Positions 24,128 through 37,235 are shown, counted from the stretch's first letter. The stretch is DNA of 64,000 nucleotides from Planococcus citri (GCF_950023065.1 NC_088681.1:46596836-46660835); one strand, 5' to 3'. The notes: generated from the sequence alone by a model not told the origin. Numbers and translations are program-made.

Positions 24128-26037
24128 TATTGTACCTAAAATGGCTTTAAAAAAACAATGTCGAGATCGAGTGAAGATTTTGAATTTAATCCTAACATTT
24201 ACCCCCTTCCCCTTCCAACTTTGAATGAGACCCGCAAAAAGTTCTAAAATATGTATTTGAAAAAATGAAAAGAAAAACTTGTGGAATGAAGTAAATCAAG
24301 TGAAAAGTTACTCAAAAGGGCTCCATTGTCACGTCTAGTTGAGAAGTGCAAATTTTGAGCGTGTTCCCAAATGTCCAACACCCCATCTCCGCCTCTTTTT
24401 TTCAACTTTTAATAATTCCAAAAAGTTTTAAACTCTTGTCAAGATTTTTTCACTACCTTCCTCCCCTAATTCCATTCCATTCCATGAGCGAAACTTAACT
24501 ACGAGTGAAAAAACGGACATCCAGTTCATTCCACTTTTTTTTAGCCCCCTCCCACCACCAAAAAAATATCCTGGGTGTGCCACTGATGAATATACATCTT
24601 TTGAACTGGTATCTTGTTTGTTTGGAAAAATTTTTTCGAAAAATTTTCAAAAGAACGAGACTGAAGGTAGTGAAGGGGTAGAATTTTTACTTGACTTTAA
24701 TATCCACTCCATCTTCTTCTTAAATCTATATGTATGTATTTAATGAGCTTCAAATTTTGAAATGTTTGAAAAATTGAATACTCGGGAAGAATTTTTCTTA
24801 AAAACTGGGTTGCTAAGAAGAATTTAAATCGTCAAAAAATTGAATCACTGACTTCGATTTTCATGTGGAATTGATTGTGCTCGTAGAAACAGCTGAAAAA
24901 ATTGATTAAAATTGGCGTAATGTGGACTTGAGGTAATTCATTGTTTAAAAATTGTTTTTTTTCTTCTTTTCTGAAAAACGAGGCAAATTGTGAATGCAAT
25001 TTTTTTATACTTTCAAAATTTTCTTTTTTGAAGAATGGATTACATAATATGTATTAGAGCTAAACTGATAAAACTGCAAATGAAATGGAAATATCCCTTC
25101 GACTAACTTGTCAAAATCTGGAACATTTTTTTTCCTGATCAGCTCGCCCGGCGCCGTTTTAAATTATGAAAAATCACTTTTATGAATGGTATTAAAAATG
25201 TTTTCAACCCTCCCCCCCCCCACCAAAAATCAGAGTAAAAGTAACTGACAAGGGAACCTCTTAAGGTGTCACACTCCGATTTGAACGGGACCGCGATTTT
25301 TGGAAAGAGCATAGTCTAAAACCCCTGAAACCAAATTTTCAGCTGCCCAAGTTCATTTTTAGATTTTTGGCAAACGTTTGAAAATTCAAAATTGACTGTT
25401 TTTGGCGATTTATGCATTTTTTTAAAAAGTACGTATTTGATCAGTAAAACTGGTCAAAATAAATCCCACAACTAACATCGATTACCCAAATCCAAATTTC
25501 ACTATTTCCAGCCATTCTGGAGCCTCCAGCGCGATTTTCAATTTCTCCAGAATTTTGAATTTGCTCCAGAAGGCGTGAATATGCAGTTGGGCAGCTAAAA
25601 ATCGAGTTGTGTATTACACTCGACCTGTTTAGCGAGTTTATCCACATTTGAGTCGATTTTGAGAGTGACACCTCAAGAGTGGTTTTTTAACCAGCTTTTT
25701 TCAAAATTAAAAAATCAAAAAAATCAAAAGTTTCCCGTTTGCGTGGAAATTTTTGAAACTCGCGCGAATCGCTGTATTTTATCCACAAATAACTCCCCAA
25801 ATCCCAATTTCACCGTTTCCAGCCATTCTGGAGCCTCCAGCGCGATTTTCAATTTCTCCAGAATTTTGAATTTGCTCCAGAAGGCGTGAATATAAAGTTG
25901 GGCAGCTGAAAGTTGAGCTGTGTAATACACTCGACCTGTTTAACGAGTTTATGCACATGTGAGCCGATTTTGGGAGTAAACTTGATTTTTTGGATTTTTT
26001 AATATTTGTACAAATTCTTAATGGATATTGACACTAC
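24128..26037. other. Repeat-bearing gene-free stretch
   Basis: No coding exon. It contains the duplicated 180-bp segment listed separately and fragments of AT-rich dispersed repeats related to intron 5 of annexin C (the ctaaaac...caaa...ttcagatttttg words near 25310). Confidence 0.45.
25485..25977 (+). repeat. Two direct copies of a 180-bp segment
   Basis: 25485-25665 and about 25797-25977 are near-identical over ccattctggagcctccagcg to cactcgacctgttta, separated by about 130 unrelated bases. Each copy carries the palindromic ctggagcctccag motif. Confidence 0.85.
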
Positions 26038-26320
26038 TGTGAAATGTTCCGGGTTTAACCCCGAAATTTCACATTTTGTACGTCATGAATTTTGGGTAAT
26101 GAAATAAGTAGGCGTTTCAAACCAAAAAATAAATGACGTGAGCATTTACATTGACGCTAACCCAAAATTTTCCACATTAGTGTCAGCCCTGTAGGGATGT
26201 AATGAAGTGGACTCGAGCGTCAATATAAATGCTCATGTCATTTGTTTTTTTGTTTTTTTTTTTTTTTTTTGTTTGAAACACCTACTTCTATACCCGAAAT
26301 TCATGACGTACAAATTGGTA
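26038..26320. repeat. Long inverted repeat (hairpin element)
   Basis: A short stem gtgaaatgttccggg/ccccgaaatttcac lies at 26038-26073. A longer stem follows: tttgtacgtcatgaatttt...gacgct (26075-26160) pairs with agcgtcaatataaatgctca...gacgtacaaa (26215-26313). This is typical of a foldback or MITE-like element. No flanking duplication was settled. Confidence 0.75.
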
Positions 26321-28825
26321 GTAGGTGTGCTTAAATGAGCAAATGGAAATGGAAAATTCTTTTCATTTGGACAGGAGCGCGGAGCGTAATAGTACTTGGG
26401 ACGTAACTTACGTATGTAAATAATGTAGGTGTAATAGAGTACGTCAATCAATGACGTAAAACTAAAATGCTACAGTTTACGTATTTATCCATCCCTTCCT
26501 CCAAGTTCAAGTTCAAATACACAAAAGGAATGTGAGAATCCCGCATTCCCCAGTCTCCAGCTTATTGAACAAAATACGATAACGTACATATTGAAATTAA
26601 GGTCCAATTCATTAGGTTTTACTTTCATAGCTTTAAAAATTTACAAAATTTTGACATTTTTTTTTGCTTTTGGGTCAAAATTAAGGGGAGAGGTAAACCT
26701 TTCAAGTTTGTACGTATTTTCTCCTTCAATTCATTATTTTATGTTTGATTTGACCTCTTTAGAATAATGTTTGGCCTTTCCTCCTTACACTTACCCTCTT
26801 CAAAGTTCATGCGAGGAGTGTGAGGTTTTGAATATAGAGTCCTTCTCAGTCAAACTCACTCAATTTTAAATAATTATTTTTATAAATTTAAAAAAAAATA
26901 ATAAAAACCCAAGTAAATGTTAACAAAAACCTCAGCATCTAATTTCTCATCGCACATTTCTCGTTTTGTTACAGATCTTTACGAATCATAAGGTGATTAA
27001 ATCGAATCGAAATCAAGATCAAGATCAGGTAATATAAAACCACCTATTTAACACAAATCGAAAACATACATATAAATAATGTGTTTAAACACCAGGCCAG
27101 CGTGTGCTACCATTTTTAAACATCTGTTCCTCCAGTATTATGTATAGGTACCTCTATATTTTTCCTCTTTTATACGCTTCACATACGGAAAAATACTTAC
27201 CGCATAAAACGTTATAGGACGAACGACGTGACGAGCTAAAGGTCCCCCTTATACATTAATAAAAGTACATATCTGGAAATAGCTCGCACCCAGTTCAATA
27301 TTCGCGATTTTTACCTTTATATTATATTATATCGTAGTTTAATTAGCTGAATACTTCTGGATGAGGTATCTTTTGATCCAGATCGAGCCTCTCCCTTCTC
27401 CTGTGTCAAGTCTTCCACGTGTTGGCAGTGTGTGTGACTGTGATGTGATGATGCAACGTCTGGTATGTACTTTGTGTACTTGTGATTGAAATGGATATGC
27501 CTCCTGCAAATTTTACTCGCTGCAATTTGAATTTTTAAAATGTGTTTTATATGTTGCATACGCGATGAGCCGTAAATTTTTTCTATTTGCTTGTTTACAT
27601 AATCATGGTCATGGTCATGTGATGGTAATGTACGAGTACTGGCATATGAAAGAGTAGAGTACGAGGTACGAACGAAGGAGTGAATTTTTTATCGCGAAAT
27701 TCTTCTAGTTGAATCACAGAAAACCCAATGTGTTGCTTATTTTAAAGAAAGTGTGAGATCTTTTTGAAAAAAAATGTATTTTTTTATTCATTTATTCATT
27801 TTATCAAATAAGATCAGAGTTGAAGAGTTGCTGACTCTGGCTGAAGAGATAGATGATTTAAATTTGGGTTTTTGGGGACATGACAGTATTGAAAGAATGA
27901 AGGGACTCAACGACGAATATTTTGAATCGAAGATGGACCATTGATTTTAAAAAATAAGATCGCATAAGAAGTGAAAATCGTTAACGATGATGTGATTGCG
28001 AAAAAACGAGGTGAATCGTCATTCTTCGATTCTTCAAACATTAAATATTTGAACAATTGATGTCTTAGCGATTAGTGAAACTTGAATTACGATTGAACAA
28101 TTTCTCGATGAAAAACGCAGTATCTGTTTCTACAATGATGTTTGTACGTATTTTTTGATTCAGACTCTATCGTAAACGAAATTCAGAAGGTTTTGCGATT
28201 TTTCGTCGATACGAACATCACTTTTACTTGATCAAGACGTCTTAAACGCAACGTACTCTTCGCGATTTTCGAAGCATACTGCACAGTTGTTCGAATTGTT
28301 TCTCCTTTTCTTTTTGAATGCAGTGTCGTGATATCAATTTTTTTTTTTTTTAATCAGTCCATCAAGGAATTTTTCAAAAAGTTGCAATGAACTGTAATTG
28401 GGATGTCAGTTCATATATTTTTTTCACCATTGCAATTAATGCGATTCACTATGGTAAGATCACGAATTTTATTTGTGGAGGAAGTGATTGGGTGTTTTTG
28501 TAAATCGAAGGGAGTATTTCCTAATCGTGAGAGAAATTTTTGGCTGCTCAATGCAGAAAAATCGTTTTCAATTTTTGGCGAATTCCGAATCAAAATTGGG
28601 TCAAATTGAGAAAGGTAAAAAGCTGAAATTTGCTTTATACGCCATTTTAAATCTCACAAGATGAATGGTGATGGAAATTTTGAGATTTTTCAATGATAGA
28701 GGAAAAGGCACAAGTGAAGAGTACACGGAAAGAACCTGCAGATAAGTCGACAATTTTCAAAAAATCAATTCAAGGTCGAATTAAATTCACACTGAAGAGT
28801 GGAAAAATGTAGATCATTTAAATTC
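26321..28825. other. Gene-free stretch with one possible leader exon
   Basis: AT-rich, no coding exon recognised. A possible untranslated exon at 26975-27027 is listed separately. Confidence 0.4.
26975..27027 (+). other. Possible untranslated exon
   Basis: Bounded by the acceptor ttttgttacag and the donor cag|gtaata, 53 nt, with no useful open frame. It could join the 22.3-kb leader to a downstream gene on the plus strand, but this rests only on the splice-site motifs. Confidence 0.2.
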
Positions 28826-29493
28826 CAGGGTGTCTGACGGTCATGAAAGTCACGAAAAAGTCATGAATTTTGGTAGGTGGTCGTGAAAGTCATGAAAAGT
28901 CATGAAAAAGTCATAAATTTTGCTCGAAACACACTTGAAAATTTTTTTAAAAGCCCTTAAAATGAAAAAACAAAAATTTGTTCAAAAAATCAGAAAAATA
29001 AAAAAAACTGAAATAGCTAATTTTTGATCCTGTAAAAAATGGCAACCCTGTTCGACAAGTAAATAGGCTATTATACCTATCAGGTCCTTCCGATTCCCGA
29101 AGGTCAGGAAAAGTTTGTGTTTTTGCCTATGGGTCATTCTTTTCAAAAAAGTCAGGAAAAAGTCCTCCTTTTTGTCCGAAAGTCCTTCTCTTTTCCAAAT
29201 TTTCAAATAATTCTGTCATTTTTGTCAAAATCGAGCGAAAAATGGAAACTTACTTTTTCAGAATTTTTCATTTTTCTATCGACATCAAAATAATTAAATA
29301 TAATAGCAAAAAATTAAATATGTTGTTAATGGAAAACGATTGATTATTTCCATTGTTTGATGTATTTTTTTGATTATTGTTTTGTTTCTTTTAAATGGGG
29401 GGGGGATCAGTGCATTTTAAATTTTAAAAATGTCCTTCCAAAAGGTCCTTCCAAGATCCTTTTTTTAGTTTTCAGATTTTGTTAGACACCCTG
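28826..29493 (+). repeat. Repeat with cagggtgtc termini, copy 1
   Basis: Starts cagggtgtctgacgg and ends gttagacaccctg. The interior shares long stretches with 52084-53805 (gaaggtcaggaaaagtttgt, tgattatttccattgtttga, tgtccttccaaaaggtcctt). The first part repeats a gtcatgaaaaagtcatgaa motif. Non-coding. Confidence 0.75.
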
Positions 29494-30030
29494 CCTATTT
29501 ACTGGGTTCGAGAGACGCGACAAATAGGCAGCTGTGTCGATGAATGGAAATGTTCTGGCATTACAAGGTTTTTTTTTGGGGGGGGGGGGTATTTAATTGG
29601 TAAAAATGTGAAAAATTGGTCATGAAAAAGTAATGAAAAAGTCGTGAAAATGAATTTTGAACAAATTCGAATTTTTTGTAGTAAAAATGGCGTTTAAAAA
29701 ATAGAGGAGGGGAGAGAAATGAGCCGAGACCAAATCTGAGACAAAAGAATGAAAATTTCAACATTATTAACAAACGTTTTCAAAAAGTGACTTACAAATA
29801 CCCTTTTCGTATACTTTTTAAGTGAAGTGCAACACTGAATTTTTACTGCGTTTTTATGACTCCTTCGATTGATTTTTTTACTCAAGTTTTCAAAATTTTG
29901 TGTCTATTGGTTCAAATACAATGAAATTTATCTAGACTTTTTCATGAAATTTTTGGGACTTGAAAGAAAGTTGTGTTGAAAGTGTGAATTTTTGCTTAAA
30001 TCTTGTAACATTATTTTTACGTTTTTTTAG
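29494..30030. other. Intron or 5' flank of the nuclease gene
   Basis: AT-rich sequence with a polypyrimidine tract and acceptor (gttttttag) ending at 30030. A signal-peptide exon with a phase-1 donor should lie upstream, but I did not find a convincing one. Confidence 0.45.
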
Positions 30031-31621
30031 CTTCAGGACTTCACGAACCTCTATGCTTTTTCGATTCACCTTCCGACAGATATTTTGACTTCGATGAAGT
30101 GGAATACAACTCTAAAAAAAATCATTATGTTGTAAAAACACCTGGAAAGTCGAAGGAAATATTTATTGCTTGTCCAACTCTAGACAAAAAGTATCTCCTT
30201 TATCCTCATTTGCTGGACATACGAGATTCAAAGATTGACGAAGGTGCTCTCATTCCTGTATGCGAAGAACCCGTCGTAGCTGAAATTTTCGTTTCAGAAA
30301 ACTCCGCACAGCCCAGCGCAATTGGGTTTATGGTGAGATATTTTTTCGATGGTGTATTCAATTCAATCGACGAATTTTCTATACGTCTTGTAATTAATAA
30401 CAGATTCGCAAACCGACTACGCCAGGTTCTCGTTCCTATCCTCATATTTACCAAGTAAAGCGAAGTATTTCATCTGAAAGGACCACTTACTCTTTATTTG
30501 ACATGCTTTAATAAATCGATCTGGTATTTTATGCAGGATTATTCGGTAATTGGCCTAATTTATTACCAATTTGACTACGATATAAGACGAATTATTTCCT
30601 TGGAGTATGAAATAGTTGGAGGTAAATTTTTAAAACAAGAGCCAAGCGCTACAGAAGATACAAAATTTGAAGATAATTTTTCCACGTATCTTTTCTACAT
30701 CGACTCTTTTTACTCCCAAGTACGTGTATAACTATTTTCTTTCTGAACCACGTACCTACCTGTTACATCAACGTAGTGTTATTTTATATTTTCACTAGTC
30801 TGGGTGTCCATTTGTCAAAGTTCCTCTAGCCCCTGAAGAGGATTTCCTTTTGAATACCTGGAAATCAGCGTCACGAAAAAATATCATAACTGCTCCAATG
30901 TATCGTGATCTATTTCCTCGATGGCAAGCGTTGGAGATATTTATACGAAAAGTTGCCCAAGTACGTAAACTCACACATCCAGCCCTTAGATTCTTTTTAC
31001 TGTCATCGAAACAGGCACCTGCTCAACTAATCATCTTTTTACCCTGGATGAAAATCCATACAGATAAATAATCTCGTGGTTATGGCTGGAGTTCGTGGAA
31101 AGCAATTAAACAAAATGGAGAACGGTTCATTTGAGTATTTGTATTTACACGATGGCGAATACCCTATACCTGAGCATTTTTGGAAAGCGATTTCCTTGAA
31201 GTTTAGGTATAATGACCAGTGGCACGCGTACGGAATTGTATTCGTGATGCAAAATGTTCTGGTAGATGTAGATGAAACGAAACTCTGCTCGGCGTATAAG
31301 TATCAAGAAATGGGTTGGAAATTTCCAGAAAGTGATCAATTTTACGCTTGTCCAATGAATGCAGATATTATGGAGATATTCGAAATCAACATTGAAAACT
31401 ATTATGACGATTTTAATTTGAATTTACTTCCCATGTTGAAGTTTGGCGATGATGGCAAAGTCATCCTAAGCGATGTTAACGTTTCAGAGAAAATTGAGGA
31501 ATTGGAGAAAGCCAAAGAAATGATAGTTCCTCAGGAGCAAAGCGACCCAGGGGAGCAGGGGTGGTTATACTACCCCTGGGCGCTTTGGAAGTTGGCAAAA
31601 GATGGCCATTTAGAGTGGTAA
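30031..31621 (+). CDS. dsRNase-like non-specific nuclease, likely inactive, 5' partial
   Basis: Five exons: 30031-30332, 30404-30454, 30537-30719, 30799-30960 and 31064-31621 (stop taa 31619-31621). They encode about 417 residues, and the internal introns are all phase 0. The fold is the DNA/RNA non-specific endonuclease domain found in insect gut and salivary dsRNases. The evidence is a region aligning to the RGH block (KVPLAPEEDF), then FPRWQAL, then VVMAGVRG, a YLYLHDGEYPIPEHFWKA block, and a C-terminal Cys pair (KLCSAY... FYACPMN). The catalytic His of RGH aligns with Pro, and the FNGGNW-type loop carrying the Mg-ligand Asn appears deleted after PRWQ. The reading frame is intact with no internal stops, so it is probably an expressed pseudo-enzyme, not a relic. 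A signal peptide exon is missing from the model. Confidence 0.75.
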
Positions 31622-32820
31622 GTTGTCAATTTGGCTATTTCAAATGTTCAATGATGAACTGACAACTCTGAAACCATTATTTTTCAAAGGTATAATTCTC
31701 CAAAAAAATTTCGCCTTCGATCCGTTTGGGTAATATTTTTAGCTTCTCTCAATATTTTTGAATTTCGAAACATTCTTAAAAATCAAAATCACGTTACACG
31801 TCATCACTTTCTCCCCCTTCGCCTAGTAAAGTTGGTTTGCTACGCCCCTGCACCTGCAGTTCCAATTCCTCTGTTTGAGTGATTACGTATTATAATTTGT
31901 TATTTTATTCCTGATTTTTTAAGCACAAAAATATTCCTTGACGCTTCAAAAAACTTGTATTCAGCTTTTTTGTTTCGTTTAATTTTTGATTCAATACTCC
32001 TTTGCTGTAAATACGAGTATTACTTTATTTTTAATAATTATTTTTATATCGTTTTTTTGATTTTTTGGACCTTGAATTTCAAATTTTTTTTATTCAAAAT
32101 ATACTTTGACATATTTAGAGTGAAAAAGGAACAGATTAAAAAAAAATCGCGAAAAAGGGTTCATCGGGAGAGGCTGGGCGATTGGAAGTATGTTTTTTTC
32201 AAAGATCTTTTAATATATAAGATAGTTTGATTTTGATTTTTTCTTTTCTTTTTTTTTTTTGGTTAAAAAGTATCCGCAGGAATCCAAAATTTTATCCTCA
32301 AAAAGTTGTAGGTAATTCTGTATTTTTTTTTCGTCTTTGAATTTTTTTCACGCTTCCTCTTCTGTTCTAGCTTGTGATATAAAAAAAATTATGAAAAATT
32401 TGGAAAGCTCGTAAAGCTTTGACATAATGAGCATAGTGATTCGCCTTTCGTCTCGCATTTGATGCCTGTGCTATTCTTAGGTAAGAGGGGAAGAGTTACG
32501 TTATCTCGGGCTCTTCCTCAACCGATTGACATGGAACTTGGTATGTTGGTTGTATTAAAATAAAAGTTCTTTAGGCAGTAATCCTGCATTTCTTCATTTT
32601 TTTTTTCACTGCAAAATTAACGTACGGTGAAATTTATGTTAAGATGGTTGAATCTTTGTGGGAGGAAGTTCAAATTCTATGAAAAGGCAAAAAATCTCAT
32701 TTTCACACTTTTCAGTGTTTTTTCTGTCACTCGTGATTTTTCAACAATTTTTGCAACAGTTGTACTTTCAGACTGTTTTTTGGCTAACAACAAGATTATT
32801 TATTGACCATTTCAGCATAA
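31622..32820. other. 3' flank of the nuclease gene
   Basis: AT-rich, no coding exon recognised. It probably contains the 3' untranslated region. No element ends were seen. Confidence 0.4.
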
Positions 32821-32829
32821 AACAGAATT

Positions 32830-33900
32830 TTTTTTTGATAACTAGTCAAAAAAAGGTCTTTGTCTACAATATTTCGACAAACAAGCAGAACTTGCTGACA
32901 ATTTTGACAAAAAGCAGGAGTTTTGAAATTGAAAATTTTGGCTAAAAGCAGAAGGTTTTTTACAATAATTTATTTATTTTGGCAAAAAAGCAGGGGTTTT
33001 TTGATAACTAAGAAAAAAATAAATTTTGACAATGATTTGGCAAAAAACAGGACTTTTTAGGATAATTTTGGCAAACGCAAGAATTTTTGCCAATTTTGGC
33101 AACAGGATTTTTCGAACATTTTGGCCAAAAGCAGGAGTTTTGTTGGCAATTTTTACAAAAATTAAGATTTGTTTATAATTTTGACAAAAAAGGAACGTAT
33201 TTTTACAATTTTGACATAAACGAGATTTTTTTGACAATTTAGGCAAAAATAGAACTTTTTAGACAAAACTGGACAAAAACATAACAAGGACTTCTTAGGA
33301 AACGTAATTTTGGCAAAAGTAGTAATTTTTGAACATTTTGGCTACCTATACTAACAAAATTTTTTGGTCGTTTCTGCAAAAAATATTTGGATTTCTTTAA
33401 CGTCAAAAAACAATGTAAGTATTTTTCGACAATTTTGGCAAAAAAAACAGGACTTTTTTTTGGCAATTTTGACTAAAGTTGAGATTTTTAAATAATTTTT
33501 TCTAGAAGAAATTTTTGTACTTACAATTTTGGCAAAAATGAGACTTTTTTTTACAACTATTCTGGCGATAAGATTTTTCGAACATCTTAGCAAAAAACAG
33601 CTTGGTGCTTTTTTGACAATTATTTTTACAAAAAGTCAAGATTTTTTGATAATTTTGGCAAAAATAGGAATTTTTATAATTTTGGCCAACAACAGGGTTT
33701 TTTGTTCATTTTTACAAAAAATATTAAAAAGTTTTTTGATAACTTCGAATAAAAATGTATTTTTCGACAATTCTATTGGCAAAAACAGAGCTTTTTTGAC
33801 AATTTCGACAAAGGTTGGGATTTTTTAAATAATTTTGGCAAAAACGAGACTTTTAAATATAATTTTGGCAAAAGCAGGAATGTTTGGTAAAATCGCAGCA
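32830..33900 (+). repeat. Degenerate 'ttttggcaaaa' array
   Basis: About 25-30 diverged units of roughly 35-45 bp built on 'ttttttgacaattttggcaaaaacagga'. Unit length drifts strongly. The complementary motif dominates 36655-37235 and 46200-47365. Apparent antisense open frames with repeated phrases such as FAKI and FCQNC come from this array. Confidence 0.75.
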
Positions 33901-36251
33901 GTCTAAATGAGGGGAGGGGTGAAAATTGGTAAAAATTTTTAAATCCGATTATACTGCTACGTGGGTTATTTATGGGTCTGATTCGAATCTGAACTTTTCC
34001 TCGCAGTCTTAATAATGTTTTTCAATCGCTTCAGAAGTCATTTTTTCCGAAATGAAGATTCAACTTGGATTACACAATAAATTTTTCACCTCCAATTACT
34101 GAACATGAACATTAATTACTGAATTCAGCTAATTACTATATTATTTTAGCAGTGCCTAAAATTATGCACAACTGCGAGGATAACTATTAGTTTGAAAAAT
34201 ATATAATTTTCCTACTCATAGAGCAAGCACGAGTCCTTTCCTCTAGATTATAGATTGCAAAGGTCGTGTTTTTTTGCACCATTTGACGGTTGTGTACTTC
34301 TCTGGGAGGTGTTCAGTGGCGCGATAATGACTGGCGCTGGTTGCTGGTTCGACGTGAACCAGGATACTGACCTTGCTCGTCCCTTATAAAGTTGACTATG
34401 TCATGCTTGCTGCGGTCGAGCATTTGCGAATGTGTTCTGTAATTCGTATAATTTGATAATTATATGTACACTGTACAGTGTGGAGGTGCCTGCCGCCTGC
34501 CGGAGAGCGTTTTAAATGTACTTACCTATGTAAGAGATGCATGTAAAATAATGCTCATTCGTGTGGGTATAATTACATACATAACGGTGCACGAGTTTTC
34601 GATAAAATAGAGTAGATAGAGATACCTACTAGTACATACCTACATATATCTTGCAATTGTGAATTTTTTTTTCGCTTTACTTACCTTAAATGAGTGTACG
34701 AGACTATACGGTTGAAAATTACTCGCATATGATTTACGAGTTTGTGTAAATTTCACGAGCAATGTTCGCTTTCGTTGTACCATTCATTTTTTTGGAAAAC
34801 GATAGTGAAGTCGTACGTGTGAGGTCTGTTTTTTTTCCTGCATCTGCGATTGCAAACCCATTCGCCAATTCGTTTGCTGAGTAATTGGGAAACAAGGAAA
34901 ATCAATCGGAAAACTAGATCAGAAGTGACTAACCATCGACGTTTGCTTTTAATTATTTTTTTTCACTTTTTAATTTACGAACACGTGTTCCAGACTGCTC
35001 CGTCGTTTGGTTTCATTGCCACCTGTAGTACCTGAGTGAGGTTTTTTATCCCTATACGAACGTCGAATCGTCATATCAGCTGCCTTTCTGTGAATTGTAA
35101 TGGATTTTCAATACGAGTTTGTTTTAGTGGTTTGGTTTAGTTGTTTTTTCTCTCTCTCTCTCTTTTTTTTTCTTTTGAATTGTTTCGCTATTCCAGGAAT
35201 GATTTGAGTGGTGTGTGTTTAATGTTCGCCCACATGTCATCAACTCCTTATCGGATATCTGATCAATGGACTGTAAAAATATATTGTTTTTTTCACCGGT
35301 AGCTAATGTACATGTATACTGGGTCGTTTATGAGTTAAATATGTAAACGGTTGTATTTTTGCAGATCATCGTCCCCAAAATTTTCCTCCCTCTCGTTAGT
35401 TACCCTGGTAATTATTTTAAAAAAAAAGATCGGTTTGATCATTGATCTGCACTCTACAGGTGTAAATGCTCAGAGAATACATAGAAAAAAGTCGGTTGTT
35501 AATTGTACTCGTAAAGCTGCGAGAACTGGGTTCATTTTTTGTCCCACAGTGTCTGGAAATGAGATTGTTGGAAACAAAGGCGTGAAAGGGACTGATTTTG
35601 TTCTCAAAATTGAGAAAATAGATGTTATTTTTATGAAAATGGAATTTTGTTGCGTGTTCACTTGAAAAAATTTGTGAAAAATTACAATTTTTAAATCAAA
35701 ATTGCAGAAAAAATAGGTAATTTTTTAATTTTCAACTCCAATTTTAAATTTTAATTTCAAAGATCAAAGTTGACATTTTTTTTTGTGAATAATTTTTCGT
35801 TACAGCCTTCTTTAAACAGCTTAACGTTTCGAGTAAAAATAATACACTACATCGAGCAGGAGGTTGAAATTTTGGAAAAGTGAAGGTCAGTTTTTGAATA
35901 ATCTGAAAGAAATAGACACATTCGAATGGAATCACAAACAGTCGATATCCAACTACACTATACAAATTTATTTTAGGATTTTTATTAAAATTGGGAGTTT
36001 TTTTGGCCCACATTTTCAGTGTTGCAGCTACAAAGCTCTACCCAGACGTATTCTGTCAAATGCCAACAATAGCAAAAAATCTCATATTTTTTCAAAATTG
36101 TCAAATAATTTCGTTTCTTGCTAAAAATTGTAGCTTTCATTTCACGAATAAATTCCTGTAGGAAAATCTCAATTTTTTTTCTATAAATTTCCCAAAAATC
36201 TCGCTTTTTGCCTAAATGTACCTACATATTGTTTTTTATCGAAAAAATTGA
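33901..36251. other. Gene-free stretch
   Basis: No coding exon. A ct-microsatellite occurs near 35150. The stretch 34200-34700 has more mixed base composition and a ggttcgacgtgaacc palindrome near 34348, of unknown meaning. Confidence 0.4.
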
Positions 36252-36636
36252 CAGGGTATCCACACTTCTGGAGCTGAAAAACCTGAAAAACCTGGAAAAG
36301 TCAGGGGATTTTAGAAATTTCGAGTAATTTTCCCTCAAAAGTCAGGGAATTTTTTGAAAATGTTCATCTGTAATTTTTTAATAATTCTAAAAGTTTTATT
36401 GTATTTTATTTTGGAAAAAATTTCCCTCGCGTCGCTCGGGTAATTTCGTTTAGTTTGGGCTTAGAACCGAAGGTATTGAAAAAGGTGATTTTTTATTGTT
36501 AAGAAGGGGGAATTTTAAAAATACGGCGTTTTTATTTTGGAAAAAAAAGGTCTCGACAAATGGAAGAATTAGTCTGGGAAACCTGGAAAAGTCAGGGAAA
36601 ATCATTTCCAGAAATGAGTGGACAGTGGACACCCTG
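36252..36636 (+). repeat. Repeat with cagggt termini and 'ggaaaagtcaggg' motif
   Basis: Begins cagggtatccac and ends gtggacaccctg, imperfect inverted ends. Inside, 'cctggaaaagtcaggg' occurs near both ends. It resembles non-autonomous elements seen in many insects. No clear duplication flanks it. Confidence 0.6.
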
Positions 36637-36654
36637 ATTCAATAAAATCTCAGT

Positions 36655-37235
36655 TTTTCTACGAAGATTGAGAAAAAGTTTCATTTTTATTGCCAAAAAG
36701 TCCTGCCTTTTGCTAAAATTTCCAATATTCTGCTTTTAGCCAAAAATAGTCAAAAATTCCTACTCTCTAAAAAACCGACAGAAATGTCAGAAATTTCCGT
36801 TGTTTTTTTTTTTTTTTTAACAAAATTGATGAATTTTATCATTTTTCGCAGAAAACCACTAAAAAGTCGTGTACTTTTTCACTTTTCCAAAAATTGTTCA
36901 ATATAGTCTTGCTTTTTCATTTGCCAAAAATTCCCAAAAAACTCTTGTTTTTTAGCAATGGAAAAGTCTCACAATCAGTATTTTTTTTCCAAAAACTGCC
37001 AATTACTTACCCAAGGTTCTTTTTATCAACTTTTTAAAAAATGCAAAAAAGTCTCGCTTTTTGGAAAAAAATGGTTAAAATTGTCCAATTTTGTTCTTTT
37101 TGACAAAAATTCTGTACTTTGCCTACGTTTTGTTACTTTCTGTGAATTTTTTTTGGTTACTTTTTCAAGCTGTTTCAGGGCTACTTTTTTTGTTTAATCG
37201 CCTTTTTTTCGAAAAAAATTGAGTACGAGCCCTGT
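36655..37235 (+). repeat. 'gccaaaaat' array ending in gagtacgagccctg
   Basis: Diverged short repeats based on 'ttgccaaaaattcccaaaa', ending with gttactttttcaagctg and aaaattgagtacgagccctg. The same end structure closes the array at 46200-47365, so both belong to one repeat family. Confidence 0.65.

Noticed and set aside
28403..28453. MSVHIFFSPLQL followed by a gtaaga donor as the missing first exon of the nuclease
   Set aside because: The donor phase (0) does not fit the phase needed at 30031, and the peptide is a poor signal sequence.
33239..33593. Antisense frames with repeated FAKI/FCQNC phrases
   Set aside because: They are readings of the ttttggcaaaa array, not protein repeats under selection.
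32830..33900. CRISPR-like repeat array
   Set aside because: Units vary in length and sequence with no constant repeat or unique spacers, and the DNA is from an animal.
34340..34380. Possible tRNA around ggttcgacgtgaacc
   Set aside because: The B-box-like word is part of a palindrome, and there is no A box or cloverleaf.
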